From Pelargonium nanum (lineage: Eukaryota > Streptophyta > Magnoliopsida > Geraniales > Geraniaceae), in contig JAYMTF010001257.1 of the NCBI GenBank assembly GCA_036897485.1, forward strand, positions 1-24,843: a DNA stretch of 24,843 nt. Direction: 5' to 3'. The position numbers and the translations under genes were made by a program. Below, one piece after another: positions 1 to 10,890 of this stretch. The notes beneath the pieces were generated by a model. The model ran no database searches, had not been told where the DNA came from, and saw only the letters and a list, made by a program, of their open reading frames with translations. Position 1 is the first letter of the stretch. Each line of letters opens with the position of its first letter.

Positions 1-1057
1 CAACAGTATAAAAAGCTATACGTTTTGACAACTTCCTGCATTTCTCATTGATCAATTTCTGTGGTGAAAGCACAGAGAAAACTAGTCAACACCCCATACG
101 ATACAAGGTCTAGTGAGAAGAAGCAAACAAAAAGAAGGATATTGTTTATAAATGTCCAAGAGTCAAATGAGTTTGTATCATACTTTTGTAGCAAGGGAGC
201 AACAACTGACAACTACAACATCAAAGTTATTAAGGAAGTCTCCACCAAAGCTCGATATATCACCTGAAATAAATAAAATTTGGATCTTTTTAGCAATACT
301 AAACAATTGCATTAATTAGTAAAACAATATTATTACTTGTTATAGAACACTTCATCAGGACAGTAAATTCAGAAGTCACCCATTTCCAAAAGTGAAATGT
401 CCGTTCATTCATATTACGAGGGTGATGAATATGGCTAACCCGTCCATGTTAGGTCAAACTACAGCAATCTAAAGGGTGTAGAACTTTAAAAGTTCACAAT
501 AAACAATTCTGATGTATGTGAGGAAATAAAGCAAAGCAAGAGATCTCCATTACAATGACAAACCTTTTTCAACCGAAACACGAACCATAGGATTGAATTC
601 TTTCAAAGAATCACAACAGACCTCAGCAATCGTTTTACCACCATAAACACTCTCATCAGGAAGTATTATAAAATTAGCAGACAAAGCTTCCTCGGTCACG
701 AGCCGATCGTCCACCAATGTCAGGCTCCCAACTCCTGCTAGCACAATGTTTTTGCAGAACTACCCACAGAAAAAGACATATATCGATAATGTTGTAAAAT
801 TATGATACGAAATTTGACAAGTAGTTGTAAAAATACCTCGGCAACAGTTCCTTTCATTCCACATACTAAGATATGAGCTTTAGTGAGTCTACGAACAAAA
901 AAAAATGAAAAAAAAAAACTGAGAATCAAACATATGCGACACAAAAACACAAGTTGAAAAGGGGATAAAAATACCTTCTTTGAGCATCAACTCCCCAAAC
1001 CCTAATCTGGCGATCGTAAAGAGCAGTCTCTTGCTCCGTCAACTCCTCTCCGTTCAT
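1..1057 (-). CDS. SAE1: SUMO-activating enzyme E1 small subunit, N-terminal part (cut by window edge)
   Basis: SAE1 pairs with SAE2 to form the nuclear E1 that adenylates SUMO. Five exons can be assembled in reading order: 1057-975, 888-837, 759-564, 263-184 and 58 to beyond position 1. All introns are GT-AG and the phases join without a break. The 156 visible residues match the N-terminal half of plant SAE1, usually about 320 residues. They include the opening MNGEELTEQETALYDRQIRV (1-20), the ThiF-type nucleotide-binding stretch LAGVGSLTLVDD (about 52-63), and the block NPMVRVSVEKG that closes exon 3. I chose the ATG at 1057 because homologues start at this MxGEELTEQ; a longer upstream frame exists but its extra residues match nothing I know. 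The missing C-terminal half must lie to the left. The gene is divergent from the SPL gene about 6 kb away. No frameshift or stop is seen, so it looks functional. Confidence 0.93.
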
Positions 1058-1225
1058 TTCCAAATTCAACCTGATAAACACAACACAATACTCAAACAAG
1101 ATTCCGGAATTTGGAGAAGCAGTAGGTTTTATGATATGAACCCTAAAATCCAATCGAGCTCTACTGACTTGGAGAAGAAAGGAAATGAAAAGTCAGAGTA
1201 GTTTGACCCGTTTGGTTTTGGCTCA

Positions 1226-1284
1226 TATGGGCCGGGTTACCTTTTCGCATATAGCCCATTACACGACCCAATGAAAAGCCCACA
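1226..1284 (-). promoter_or_regulatory. TGGGCY (site II) box cluster, SAE1 promoter
   Basis: Three TGGGCY-type boxes lie at 1228-1233 (TGGGCC), 1253-1258 and 1277-1282 (both AGCCCA on the plus strand, TGGGCT on the minus). They are spaced 24-25 bp apart, about 170-225 bp upstream of the SAE1 ATG. Site II boxes bind TCP factors and are typical of housekeeping promoters that often lack a TATA box. A telo-box-like ACCCTAA element near 1140 lies between the cluster and the ATG. Confidence 0.55.
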
Positions 1285-1299
1285 GTTTTTCGTGGGTTG

Positions 1300-2750
1300 G
1301 ACCAAATGAAACAAAATATAATTTGATGTTTGCCACAACCTTTGAAGCTAATTAAGAGGCAATTTGGATCCAAATTTACGGGTATTCCAAATTCAATCTT
1401 TGTTATATTCATTCGATTTGATCTTATTCAACCAAATTAAAAAGATAAGGTTTGTCGAATCAATACATTTTATAGTAGAATATAATGCAGATCTGATCGA
1501 AAACTCAAATTGTCACATCTGATGATAGAGGCGGGTTTTCAGCTATTTCAATCTTATTATCGGTGTTCCCTACAAAATAAAAGTTATACTATTGCATAAA
1601 GAGACACATCTAACTTACTTAAATTTGGAGAGAGAACTATTTATAGTTCACATTCTAATAGTGGAAACATTCGGCTAAAAGCTCTTTTTAATTTACTCCA
1701 ACATCATTCTCAATTACACTATAATTGATGGTTGAAATAGTTGGTAGGAATAAGGAAACCACCTAGAAAACATCTCAATGAGCAAGTATTTTCTAGAAAC
1801 AATATGCTCCTCCTTACAACCCTTTTGTTCTTGATCAAACACTCCCTTTAAACCTGAAAAAATCAACCAAATTGCTGTGATTATTAGGTAGCATTAACAA
1901 CCCATTTGCTTAAAAACCTTAAAAAAACAAAATGAGGTTTCAAAATTTGCTCTACTTACCCAAGTAGTGATCAAAATTTTGTTGTTGCCTCAAATGGGTA
2001 GTTGTCATGGTCAGAGACAGATCATAATGAGAATATAGAGCTAAAACCTCCAATTTCATAGGCAAACAATTGGAATTGGGAGTGTCTTTTTCAGAGTAGA
2101 AATTGGTGATGCTTTCAATGGTTTGAGAAATTGAAGCATTGGGAAAAAAAAAACAAAGAGTCCAAATCTAATGAACAGTGATTGAGAAGTTGGAGGGTCA
2201 TTTGAGTAATTGAGAAGAGCAATGGACACACACAATTCACAGGTTTGGTTAGGCCAACAGTCCCAATGGACCCATTTTTTTTATAATTAACTGACATATC
2301 ATAAATGAAATCCAAACAAAAATAATTTTCTTAACAAAAAATATGATAACACAACACCTAAAAGCTTACAACAAAGTCATATCTTCCTTTAAATTTGAAG
2401 TTGTACTGTGATAGAGTTATTGAGTCACATGGTTCAAAGGACAACACAGTTATTAAATATCATAAGATCACAAGATTGAAGTATATGGTTCAAAAGAATT
2501 TTGCAGATAATGTCACCAAATTATTAATTTTATCTAACAAATTAATATGTAAGTAGCTGTGTGATTACCACTGTAGTGCGTTGGAATCTAGAACTGACGG
2601 AAACGGTTAAATTTAACTAACGTTGTTAAATATGATAGAAATTTTTAGTATAGGAACGTTTTCATATATGATGTATTAAAATGATACTAGTACTCTTAAG
2701 CTTTGATATGGATATCGAGGATTAGATCCACGATGTTTTGCAAAGCTCGT
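1300..2750. other. AT-rich spacer, no gene recognised
   Basis: Every frame is closed by frequent stops, and no open frame here has recognisable protein motifs. I see no tRNA, long inverted repeat or tandem array. It probably holds distal promoter sequence of SAE1 plus old degenerate intergenic DNA. Confidence 0.6.
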
Positions 2751-2884
2751 AGTCATTTATAACTTTCTACAGTTGAAAGTAACAGAAAAGCACGTTTGAA
2801 GCGAACGCTCATATATACTTTTATATTCCGTCGACTGCACATGTGACAACATATTAGAGTAGGTATTACCGTATCAGAGCTTTT

Positions 2885-3065
2885 AGGGCATCTCCAGAAC
2901 TGATAATTTTGACTCAAATCTGATGGGTACGCGACTAGATACCCTACGTTTACCCGACCATAACATGACTCGAAATTAGTTAGATTAGGGTCGAGTAAAC
3001 TCGCTAAATCAATGTATTTTATGTCTAATAATACCCGACTCGGCTCTAACCCGACCCATTGGTGA
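2885..3065. repeat. Degenerate GGGTCGGGT-rich repeat remnant
   Basis: On the minus strand this stretch has spaced words of the type GGGTCGGGT, GGTCGGGTA and GGGTAnnnATC. Read as protein they give loosely repeating Pro/Asp/Tyr segments, which explains the 118-codon open frame on this strand at 2753-3109. Similar words (TCGGGTTG, TCGGGTG, CCCGACCC) recur at about 5890-6030. Such dispersed motifs are common in plant intergenic repeats. I cannot assign a family. Confidence 0.3.
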
Positions 3066-3100
3066 GATTGATTGAAGCAGTTATGGTAGAGGGGTGAGGG

Positions 3101-3340
3101 GGAGGACACGTGGGAGGTCAGAAAATGAGCAGAAGAGAAGTCAGTGAGTAGTTGATCCTACTGGACTGCACTGCACTGCACTGGACTCAACTGCTATTTG
3201 TAAATTTACTTGCAACACCCCATACTCAAATACTGACTTTGGTGGTTGCAGATTTAAAAGGCCTGTCTCTCTCTCTCTCTCTGTTTTTGTCTCTCTTTTC
3301 CATGGCATCACTTGTTTTAAATCCTCCCATATCATCATAA
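3101..3340 (+). promoter_or_regulatory. Promoter-like island without a gene
   Basis: A G-box/ABRE core CACGTG (3107-3112) is followed by a CTGCA pentamer run near 3168-3185, a TTTAAAA element near 3253, a CT-rich leader-like tract and an ATG at 3301 in good context. That ATG opens only 12 codons before a stop (MASLVLNPPISS). It resembles the 5' end of a gene whose body is missing, or a noncoding transcript start. Confidence 0.25.
3266..3282. repeat. (TC)n microsatellite
   Basis: An uninterrupted TC dinucleotide tract of 17 bp inside a pyrimidine-rich stretch. Confidence 0.9.
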
Positions 3341-3349
3341 TTCAATTTT

Positions 3350-4970
3350 CTGGGTTTGACATCATCTACAGTCATTTTTATTGTAAAATATTACAGTTAC
3401 TCCTTTGTAATTCAGGGACTTGTTTCTTCATTCACATTGACAGCAACATCAGAGAGAAAATAAATTCAGTTTTGGTTTAATTCTCTTGTTCCCTAACTAA
3501 CCCAAGGACAAAATGGTTGCAATTTATTTTATCTTTTGTCCACTCATATTGTACAATTTAACTTTACAAACTCAATTATAAAAGTGTGACACTTTTAGCT
3601 TTTATTTTTATAGTCAAACTTATTTATACGTGTTTTGATTCAAATTTGGTGATGCAAAAAAATCAAATATTGAAAAAGAGACGTGTGGTTTTTAAGGGTT
3701 ACATCGATAATCAGAGTTCAAACTATTTAATGGGCTCAAACACAAGACGATTCGGAGCTAGCTCTACCGAGTTCACAAGATACAAAGAAGACCGACTCTT
3801 ATACATATTCTTCAAGTGTATCGGCAAAATGGGTCAATAAGACGAATGACAGCATGTTTTATAAGAACTTTGCAATTAAAGAATTAGGTTGTGGAGCACA
3901 ATCGAGATGGAGGACCTATTGGGAAGTCATTCTTACCTCCATCAAGAGATTTTAGCTAACAAAAATCTCACTAGTTAAATTCGCGAGTGCAATATAAAAG
4001 CATATCTACAAGACCTCCTCTACACCAAAAGCGATTATATAGCATGCTTCCGCAATATATTTTTCGCAAGGCCTCCTACAAAGCACTTACAAGGCATCAC
4101 TTTCGAAGCATCACATCCTCCGGAATAGCCTTCCATAAACCCTTAGGACCATGCCATTCGCATAGTCATCCACTCTTGCTCTTTGAAGCTTTCCTTATGC
4201 AACCTCTCTTTCGGACCAAATGTCACATATAACCCCATGAAATTATCGACCAATATGATCGCTACACTCATCAAGTGAATTAAGACTTACAAATAGGATC
4301 TTCCACTCAAGGTAAAAGAGTTCAAAATATTTTTCTTACTTTCACATTTTCAATTATTTTGATAACGTGGAGAGTCATATTTCTAGCTACTTCTATCTAC
4401 TTCAAGTTACTTTTAATTTTAAATTGTTGTTACCAAACAAACTATAAAGCTTAACTCACACCTCTTCCACAACAAGTCAACAACCGAATTCACCCGTACG
4501 ATTTGTAAATCATATTAGAATTAAATTTATTTTTTCGAAACTGAAAGTTTTGACACAAACACTTCAACGTGAATTGTCAACTACAAACAAAATGCAATTT
4601 GTTTTGTTAACCAGTTATTGTACTTTGTAGGCGATATTTGGTTTAGTTGTGTTTCATAAATCATATTAGGAGTTGAAATATGGAATCATTAACCAACTAC
4701 CACTTCATATTCGTATTGTACAGTAAATCTACAAAACAATAACTATAACATATAGCGGATGACTTTATATTTTTTCTAAATGTGCAAAATTGAATGCACG
4801 TTTGAATTATTTTAATGAAATGTGCTTCACTTTTATGTGTTCAATTATAGTTTGTTTGAGTCGTCTGTTTCAATTATTTATAAAAGTAAAGTGTTTAAGA
4901 AAATAGCTGGAATGAGATAAAATGTACGTAAAAAAAATAAAAAATTTGTTTAGTAAAATAAAGTTTGGAC
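3350..4970. other. AT-rich spacer, no gene recognised
   Basis: The plus-strand open frames of about 80 codons at 3586-3840 and 3987-4232 show no family motifs, good start context or splice-consistent extension. I regard them as chance. No structured RNA or clear transposon end was found. Confidence 0.55.
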
Positions 4971-5240
4971 GTACGCCTCGGCGCACGAGTGATGTACGAA
5001 GATGCCTCAACTTGCCCGATTCTCGGGCGCGCCGCGTCTGAAAAGCTTGAGATCCAAACCATCAAATTGGTCCTCGAAGTGGACTCCACTTTACAATCGA
5101 CCGATGACACGCTAACGCATGATAATATTTTTAGTATAGTATAAATACCCTCTATTAGTAAGAGAGATGAATCTTCTTTCTTTCAATTCACTCTCTCTCA
5201 TTAGTTTATCTCTCTAAAGTGCTCTCTAGACCTATAGTGT
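4965..5240 (+). promoter_or_regulatory. GC-rich segment, TATA box and CT-rich leader; possible LTR/transposon-derived promoter
   Basis: A locally GC-rich segment (about 4970-5045, including TCGGGCGCGCCGCG) sits in very AT-rich DNA. It is followed by a clean TATAAATA (5140-5147) and a CT-rich tract at 5165-5235, like a transcribed leader. No coding region follows within 500 bp. This layout fits a solo LTR or another transposon-derived promoter, but I find no certain LTR termini, primer-binding site or target duplication. Confidence 0.25.
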
Positions 5241-6700
5241 ATTCCGGTCGTAATCTCATTTTCACGCCCAAGGTGGTGTTATGCAAACACCTTTGGAGTT
5301 CTCATTTTTTAATGAGTTGCCTCACAAGTCACAAGACACTATAGCTCGACGTACCTCGACACTAGACATTTACACTGAACATAGTGACTTGGACTTAGAG
5401 AATCTCACACTTAAAAAAATTCATTGAGACGTGGACAAGACGATACCAACAATCTAGTGTGCTTCATTAACCATAAAAAACAAGGGCATCAATCACTATT
5501 TCAAGAATTTTTTGATTCAGATAATAGTCATGTTATGTCGTATCAACCCGCTCATAATTACGTCATTACATTCGTTTAACAAACAAATTAAGTTCAAATT
5601 TAACAAAATACTAAACTTTCAAACCCGTTCATATACAACATGTAAACACGAGGAAATAAAATATTCTTCAATGAATTTATTATATATATATATATATATA
5701 AAACAGTATCGAATATGTCAGGGAACAGTTTATATGCATAATGGTGGTGGTGGTGGTCTTGCCACCTATGGGCTGTACCTAAACCAGCTTGGGGAGCTAC
5801 GTTGTGATGCTGTCATCACTCACGTACTCCTACCACTACTACACTACTCTACCTCTACTAGTTATCTACTCTACTACTTTCGTCATCGAGTTTCGGGTTG
5901 TTGAACTCTAATCCTAACCCGACTCAGAAATACTTCGGTTATTAAATTTTAGGTACAAAGTACACTGAATTGTTCGAGTTTTTCTGACTCGTCCCGACCC
6001 AAAAGTTGGTCGAATCAGGTGTCGGGTGCCTGCAAAATCATGTCCAAATTGCAAACTTTACTGTTCACTTCTACTTGTATTTGTATGTATATCTATGGCA
6101 TTTTGAATACTAATCATTCTCATCTTGATAAAATATAAAGAAAAAGATGTGTGTGACAGACTTGTAAGATTCAAAAAAACTGATGCAAATCCAAACAAGA
6201 TCCTTGAGGGTCCAAAACTGGGCCATGGCTTCACTGCATGCTATGGCTATGGCTATGCCATGCCATGGTCTCTCCATTACATCACTTTTAAAGAGACAGT
6301 TGTGTTGTGGCACCTCATTTCTCAACTCATCTTCTCTCCTCCTCCATACCCACTAATCACTAACCTCTCCACTTTGGGCTCACATGTCCTAAAAACCTAA
6401 CCCACATTTATATCATGCCTTATTTTATTTCTTGACTGGTGTGCACATCATGTGCTCGACGATTTGTCTCAAAGAGAGCAATGGTCAATGGCCTTGGGAC
6501 TGAAGTGATAGTGAGGTTCTGTTCAGGAAAACAATTGTTGGGTCTTGCTTAATTAGGATTTGCAGCTTAGTTTAGGATTGAAAAAAATGAAAATTTGAGG
6601 TGGGTTGGTGTGGGGCTAAGGGTTTTAGGCAAAGGAAAAGAGACCCAAAAGAAAGACATGTCATGAAATAAGAAACAAAGGCCACATGCTTTGTCCTAAG
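5240..6700. other. Spacer upstream of the SPL gene, no gene recognised
   Basis: A 130-codon plus-strand frame at 5512-5904 runs through the TA and GGT microsatellites and has no recognisable domain, so I do not call it. A GGGTCGGGT-like remnant lies at about 5890-6030. At 6222-6270 short repeats of GGCTATG/CCATGG form an imperfect hairpin. The right part probably contains distal SPL promoter sequence. Confidence 0.5.
5681..5700. repeat. (TA)10 microsatellite
   Basis: Ten uninterrupted TA units. A short GGT/TGG trinucleotide run follows at about 5743-5757. Confidence 0.9.
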
Positions 6701-6734
6701 CATCCATACTTGTACTTCTTCTTTTTCTTTGGTT

Positions 6735-6742
6735 TATAAAAG
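6735..6742 (+). promoter_or_regulatory. TATA box of the SPL gene
   Basis: TATAAAAG on the plus strand, about 1 kb upstream of the coding start. It is followed by a long pyrimidine-rich leader including a CT repeat near 6938-6960. I infer a start site about 30 bp downstream. Confidence 0.5.
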
Positions 6743-6769
6743 TTGAAAGCTACAAACAGCCTGTCCTTG

Positions 6770-7733
6770 TTACCTCCCACCTTCCTTCTAAATTTCAAAC
6801 AAGCCCTAAAAATGGAAAACAAGAAGAAGAAAAAACACTAAAGAATAGACTCATGAGCTTAGACAAACAAAACAAATCTAGCTACTTTTGGGCCCTTCAA
6901 TTCATTTTATTAGTTCATCTCCCAATAATCTTTCTTGCTCTCTCTCTGTCTCTCTCATCTTCAATGCATCACCATCATCCAATTTCTCCCTGTAAGTGGC
7001 ATTCTGCTAAGAGGTACATGATAGAGTGATTCTTGATTCTTCTGTAACCAACACACCCTACCTCTTCTTTTTTATAACTATTTTTCTTTACCTTTCTTTT
7101 TAAACTCCTTGACTACCCACTTTATTGGTTTTTAATGGAATCCATGTCAGGGAATGAATGGCTGGAAAGCCCAAACCAGTCTTCTGCTGCACTTGTCTGT
7201 GAGAACTCTCTCTCTCTTCCCCTACTTCTTTCTTTATTTATTATCTTCTTTAGCTTGACCTCTCTCTTTAATTATTTTTTTCTCCATTTCTTGTTAGTAC
7301 CTCCCCATCTTTGCTTCCAATCTTCTTGGAACTATCTCTGCAACTTGAGAGAAAGCTTTTAAGTACTTCTTTATAGGATTAAAATAATCAACTTTTTGGT
7401 ATGGGCTGGGGCTCCTTGCTCATCTTTATTTAATTTTGCTCTCTCAATTTTGTAATGTGTTCTTGCTATGCTGCTCTATTGTATGCACCTGTTGTTTCTG
7501 TTTTCTGTTCTTGCAGTTTCATGTGGATTGGGGCATATCTGACATGGGTTTTCTGTTTATTTGGGTTTCCTAGTTTGTGATTATCACTGCAAGCTTAGTT
7601 GTTCTTGACTGATTAATTGTGCAATTATTTATCATGTTAGGGCTATGGAAATGGTGAAACAAGGTGCTTAGGTAGCTTAGAGGGATAAGGTGTGGAAGTG
7701 GGAGAAGAGGAGTGGAAATTGGTGGCTGGTTTT
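6770..7733 (+). promoter_or_regulatory. SPL 5' leader with probable intron(s) and upstream ORFs
   Basis: A strong donor (CT|GTAAGT) lies at 6992 and another (T|GTGAGA) at 7199. Plausible acceptors end at 7150, 7516 (pyrimidine tract then TTGCAG) and 7640 (ATGTTAG). A leader intron is therefore likely, but its exact borders need transcripts. Just upstream of the coding start, an ORF of eight codons plus stop (MEMVKQGA, 7645-7671) lies in what should be mature leader whichever acceptor is used. A longer upstream ATG at 7135 starts a 75-codon frame that splicing would shorten. Confidence 0.45.
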
Positions 7734-9866
7734 ATGGACTGGAACTTGAAAGCACCCTCTTGGGATTTGACTGAGTTTGAACAAGCAGCCATTTCCAACA
7801 TCCATGGTGTTCAAGGGTCAAGTAGTTTAGGAGAAAACAAGATTAGAGGGGGGTTTTCAATTGATCTCAAGCTTGGAAGGGTAGGCAATTTCACTGAAGA
7901 GCTGGTGGATAAGTGGAAAGAGCCTCCAGGAGTAGCAAAAATGGCAAATTTGGCTTCATCAGGATCATCCAAGAGAGCAAGAGCTGCTGGTAATGGAACC
8001 CAGATAGCCTCTTGCCTTGTTGATGGCTGCAATTCAGACCTTAGCAATTGTAGGGAGTACCATAGGCGCCATAAGGTCTGCGAACAGCACTCGAAGACTC
8101 CTCAGGTTACGATTAATGGCCACAAGCAGCGATTCTGCCAGCAGTGTAGTCGGTACGCTTTCTTGAATGCTTGAATGCACTTAATTTGACATGGATACTG
8201 ATGTAGTTATTGTGTTTTAGCTTCTTGAACTTCAAGCATAATCACCACTTAGAGTTGCTATCAGTAGATGTAAAAGAAACACTTTATTTTGTAATAGCTA
8301 GAATTCTATGGAGGACATAAATTTTACAAAGTTAGTCATGATTCAGTGTACCAATATTCAGATGGCTATGAGAAACAAAGATGGTCCCTTCACCTAGAAA
8401 AGCACTTTGCTGCCATATGGGAATCATTGCGTATTTGCATTAGATAGCTTGACAAGAGCCGTAACATTGATAGATAAGATTTGTAGAATTTTAGAAAAAA
8501 CAGTTTAATGTAGATGCAATATATGGTTTTTCTTCCATGGAAATAATGTTTTTGTAGTATATTCTTCTTCTGTAACCCAAAGTGGCTTTAAATAATTTAG
8601 TATTGTATGCTGAGCAAAATTGCTGAGTAGCTATACTATATCGTAATTAAATCAAGATGCAGCGACATTCAGAGCTGCTATAACTGTGGAAGAAGTGGTC
8701 CTAACTCTTCATAAAATTTATTCCTGACTTTACAGTCTACTTGGACATTCCTTGCATTGTCTTTCTCGTGTAATTACAATAGTATTCAGTTTTTTAGATA
8801 TTACAGCTTTATACTTTTATCTATCTTGATTCCTTCTCTTCTGCACCGTAACTTCTGGCAAGACTAAAGTTCTTTTTTTCCTTATCTTGTAGGTTTCATT
8901 CACTGGAGGAATTTGACGAAGGAAAGAGAAGCTGCAGGAAACGCCTTGATGGACACAACCGAAGACGAAGGAAGCCTCAGCCAGAACCCATGTCGCGCAC
9001 TGGGAGCTTCTTGTCCAACTACCAAGGTTAGCTACTACATTTATCTTACTGGAAACAATTCAGCTTACAATAAGACAGCTACATATTAGAGTGGTAGATA
9101 GTTATTGACTTGTGTGGCACGAAAGTTGAAATGTTTACTTAATTTTCCCTCGGTAGTAGTTGTATGATGTATCGAGTGGCTTGATGGGAAGAATTTAGTT
9201 TGGTTTTTGTCCTTGGTTACGACAAATATATTTCCAATCCTTTCAGGTAGCCAATTGTTGCCATTCTCTAACACGCAAGTATATCCCTCCACCACTGTGA
9301 TGAATCCTACGTGGACCGGAGCTGTCGGTACTTGTGAAGATGCTCGGCTTTACAACCAGCATCAACAGTTTAATTTGCTGGACAAACAAAGCTCATTTCT
9401 TGGATCCTCCTCAAGCAGCTACAAGGTCGGGAAGCAATTCACACCCTTACAAGGCGACAACCTCACTCTGAACAACCAGCCATCTAGCAAAACTTCAATT
9501 TGTCAGCCTCTTCTTATGAGTATTGCCTTACCAGAGAGTGGTGGTGGTGGTGGTCACAATATGTTCTGCGACAGACTAACCAATACAGTCCGATATGGGG
9601 ACTGTGCTCTCTCTCTTCTGTCATCACCTCAGTCGCAGACATCTGGAATCAGTTTGAGCCACTTGGTGCAGCCTAACTCGACCCCAATGGCCATGGTGCA
9701 GCCCTTAGGCCCGAACCTACATGATCACAGGTTAGACCCTATGGACTCGGTTCTGGTTTCTAGTGGTAGGGATGCTGATATCCATTACGCGGGGAATTTT
9801 CACTTGGGCTCAGATGAATCCCCGGGGAACAATGTTTCTCAAACACTTCCCTTTCACTGGGAGTAG
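7734..9866 (+). CDS. SPL13: SBP-box transcription factor, SPL13/SPL16-type, miR156-regulated
   Basis: Plant-specific nuclear DNA-binding activator that recognises GTAC cores and acts in phase change and organ development. Three coding exons, 7734-8152, 8893-9026 and 9247-9866, with GT-AG introns give 390 residues. The SBP domain (about 94-168) has both zinc sites intact: C94, C99, C116, H119, then C135, C138, H142, C154. The basic nuclear signal [17 protein letters not shown] follows at 151-167. Intron 1 splits the codon of R140 in the CQQCSRFH motif, the standard position in this family. The N-terminus [10 protein letters not shown] and C-terminus LPFHWE match the SPL13 group. I start at the ATG at 7734; the open frame extends upstream but begins with GTG and lacks homology. 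A miR156 site lies in the last exon. No ankyrin region is present, so this is a small-type SPL. The exact paralogue (13, 16 or 18 naming) is uncertain. Confidence 0.95.
9604..9623 (+). promoter_or_regulatory. miR156/157 target site in SPL coding sequence
   Basis: Twenty nucleotides beginning GTGCTCTCTC and ending TTCTGTCA, encoding the conserved ALSLLSS stretch. They are complementary to miR156 at 19 of 20 positions; the single mismatch (T for A at site position 7) is opposite miR156 nucleotide 14. Positions opposite miR156 nucleotides 10-11, where cleavage occurs, are paired. This is the usual site sequence in SPL genes. Confidence 0.93.
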
Positions 9867-10200
9867 TGCTTACGTACGTAGAAAATTAAGGTACTCCCAA
9901 GCTTTCTACCTTGTTGCATAATGATTCTTGAAGGAATTCTTTTCTTTTCATAGCCAAAATGCTTGTAAACTGAAGCTCCTTCCTTCCAGAACACCATTAC
10001 ATGTTTCTACATGCAATTGTATTGATTTCATAACCCGTGATATTGTTATGTGCTGTGGGATAAACTCAAATCCAGTTTTCCGACTTTTGAAGTCTGTGAT
10101 TGTTTGTTTGTGCCAGATTAGGAAGATAGTTGGTAAAGCATCTTCAAGTTGTATTTCCATTTATGATATGAATATATATGTATAATGATCTTGTGTTTGA
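9867..10200 (+). other. SPL 3' untranslated region and downstream flank
   Basis: Sequence after the stop is T-rich with no coding potential. TGTA-rich and ATATAT elements at about 10165-10185 could act as a diffuse plant polyadenylation region. No canonical AATAAA is seen. Confidence 0.4.
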
Positions 10201-10442
10201 GGCTTTCAGCTTCTGAAACTTTTATGGTTTGGGGATGAAATTGTCACACACTATGGTATTTTTGTGCTTGAAAGGTTTTGAGTATCTAACAATGCATGCA
10301 ATATATGCCTTTTCAAGTAAAAAATATGTTTATTTCATGAATGTTTGGTTTGCAAGAAAGTGTGTTGGCATGGAACTTATCTTATAGGGTGCATGCATCA
10401 TGCATGAGCATGAATTGATTGGAGATGCTTTTGGTTTTGGTC

Positions 10443-10466
10443 CTATCTATCTATCTATCTATCTAT
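10443..10466. repeat. (CTAT)6 microsatellite
   Basis: Six uninterrupted CTAT units. Confidence 0.9.
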
Positions 10467-10610
10467 CAATTATCATTGTTTGTTTTTTTACATTGCATGT
10501 CTAATTTGTTTTCTTGGAAGTGTCGTTTTCATATTGGAATCTAGCATGTGACACACGTCTGCGTGACTCACACTTTATAAAGACACGATATTTATTTTGT
10601 TTTTCTTAGT

Positions 10611-10642
10611 CGATACTCATTTTGTCTCAAAATGAGTGTTCT
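10611..10642. mobile_element. MITE-terminus-like palindrome (Stowaway-type core)
   Basis: Arms ACTCATTTTG (10615-10624) and CAAAATGAGT (10628-10637) are perfect inverted repeats around a 3-nt loop. The right arm with its flank (CTCAAAATGAGTGTTCT) closely matches the element end at 24796-24843 (CCCAAAATGAGTGTCCT). It may be two terminal repeats brought together by internal loss, or a small relic. Confidence 0.4.
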
Positions 10643-10789
10643 CTTTTCTGTATTATTTTCTACGAATTTCCACATGAAACTTGTTGTAAGCATCACCAAT
10701 CACAACATAATGTCTACTTTGGTTACAAATATAAAAAAACAAAGTAATCATCAAAGATTTAAAATAATACTTTTCTTTTGGGTCACTAG

Positions 10790-10890
10790 GATGGGCTCAG
10801 CCCAAAATGAAGAAGAAAAGAAGGAAACTAAAGTTTAAACCATATAAGGCCCAATAGCTCTGAGAAGTAAGAACTAGAAGCCCAAATGTC
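10790..10890. promoter_or_regulatory. Orphan cluster of TGGGCY boxes
   Basis: The palindromic TGGGCTCAGCCCA near 10793-10805 is followed by GGCCCAAT near 10848 and AGCCCAAAT near 10879. Such clusters normally mark housekeeping promoters, yet no coding start lies within 1 kb on either strand. Confidence 0.35.

Noticed and set aside
61-267. Plus-strand open frame of 68 codons at the left end
   Set aside because: It starts with GTG and is the antisense of SAE1 exon 4 and the adjoining intron.
2868-2882. GTATCAGAGC resembling a retrotransposon tRNA-Met primer-binding site
   Set aside because: The leading TG of TGGTATCAGAGC is replaced by CC, and no LTR end, polypurine tract or coding remnant lies nearby.
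2753-3109. Minus-strand frame of 118 codons with repeated Pro/Asp/Tyr words
   Set aside because: The translation reflects degenerate GGGTCGGGT-type repeats rather than a protein family.
5512-5904. Plus-strand frame of 130 codons
   Set aside because: It runs through TA and GGT microsatellites, has no domain and no gene-like promoter or splice context.
7692-7733. N-terminal extension of the SPL protein by 14 residues
   Set aside because: The frame begins at GTG with no ATG. Homologues start at MDWNLK, encoded from 7734.
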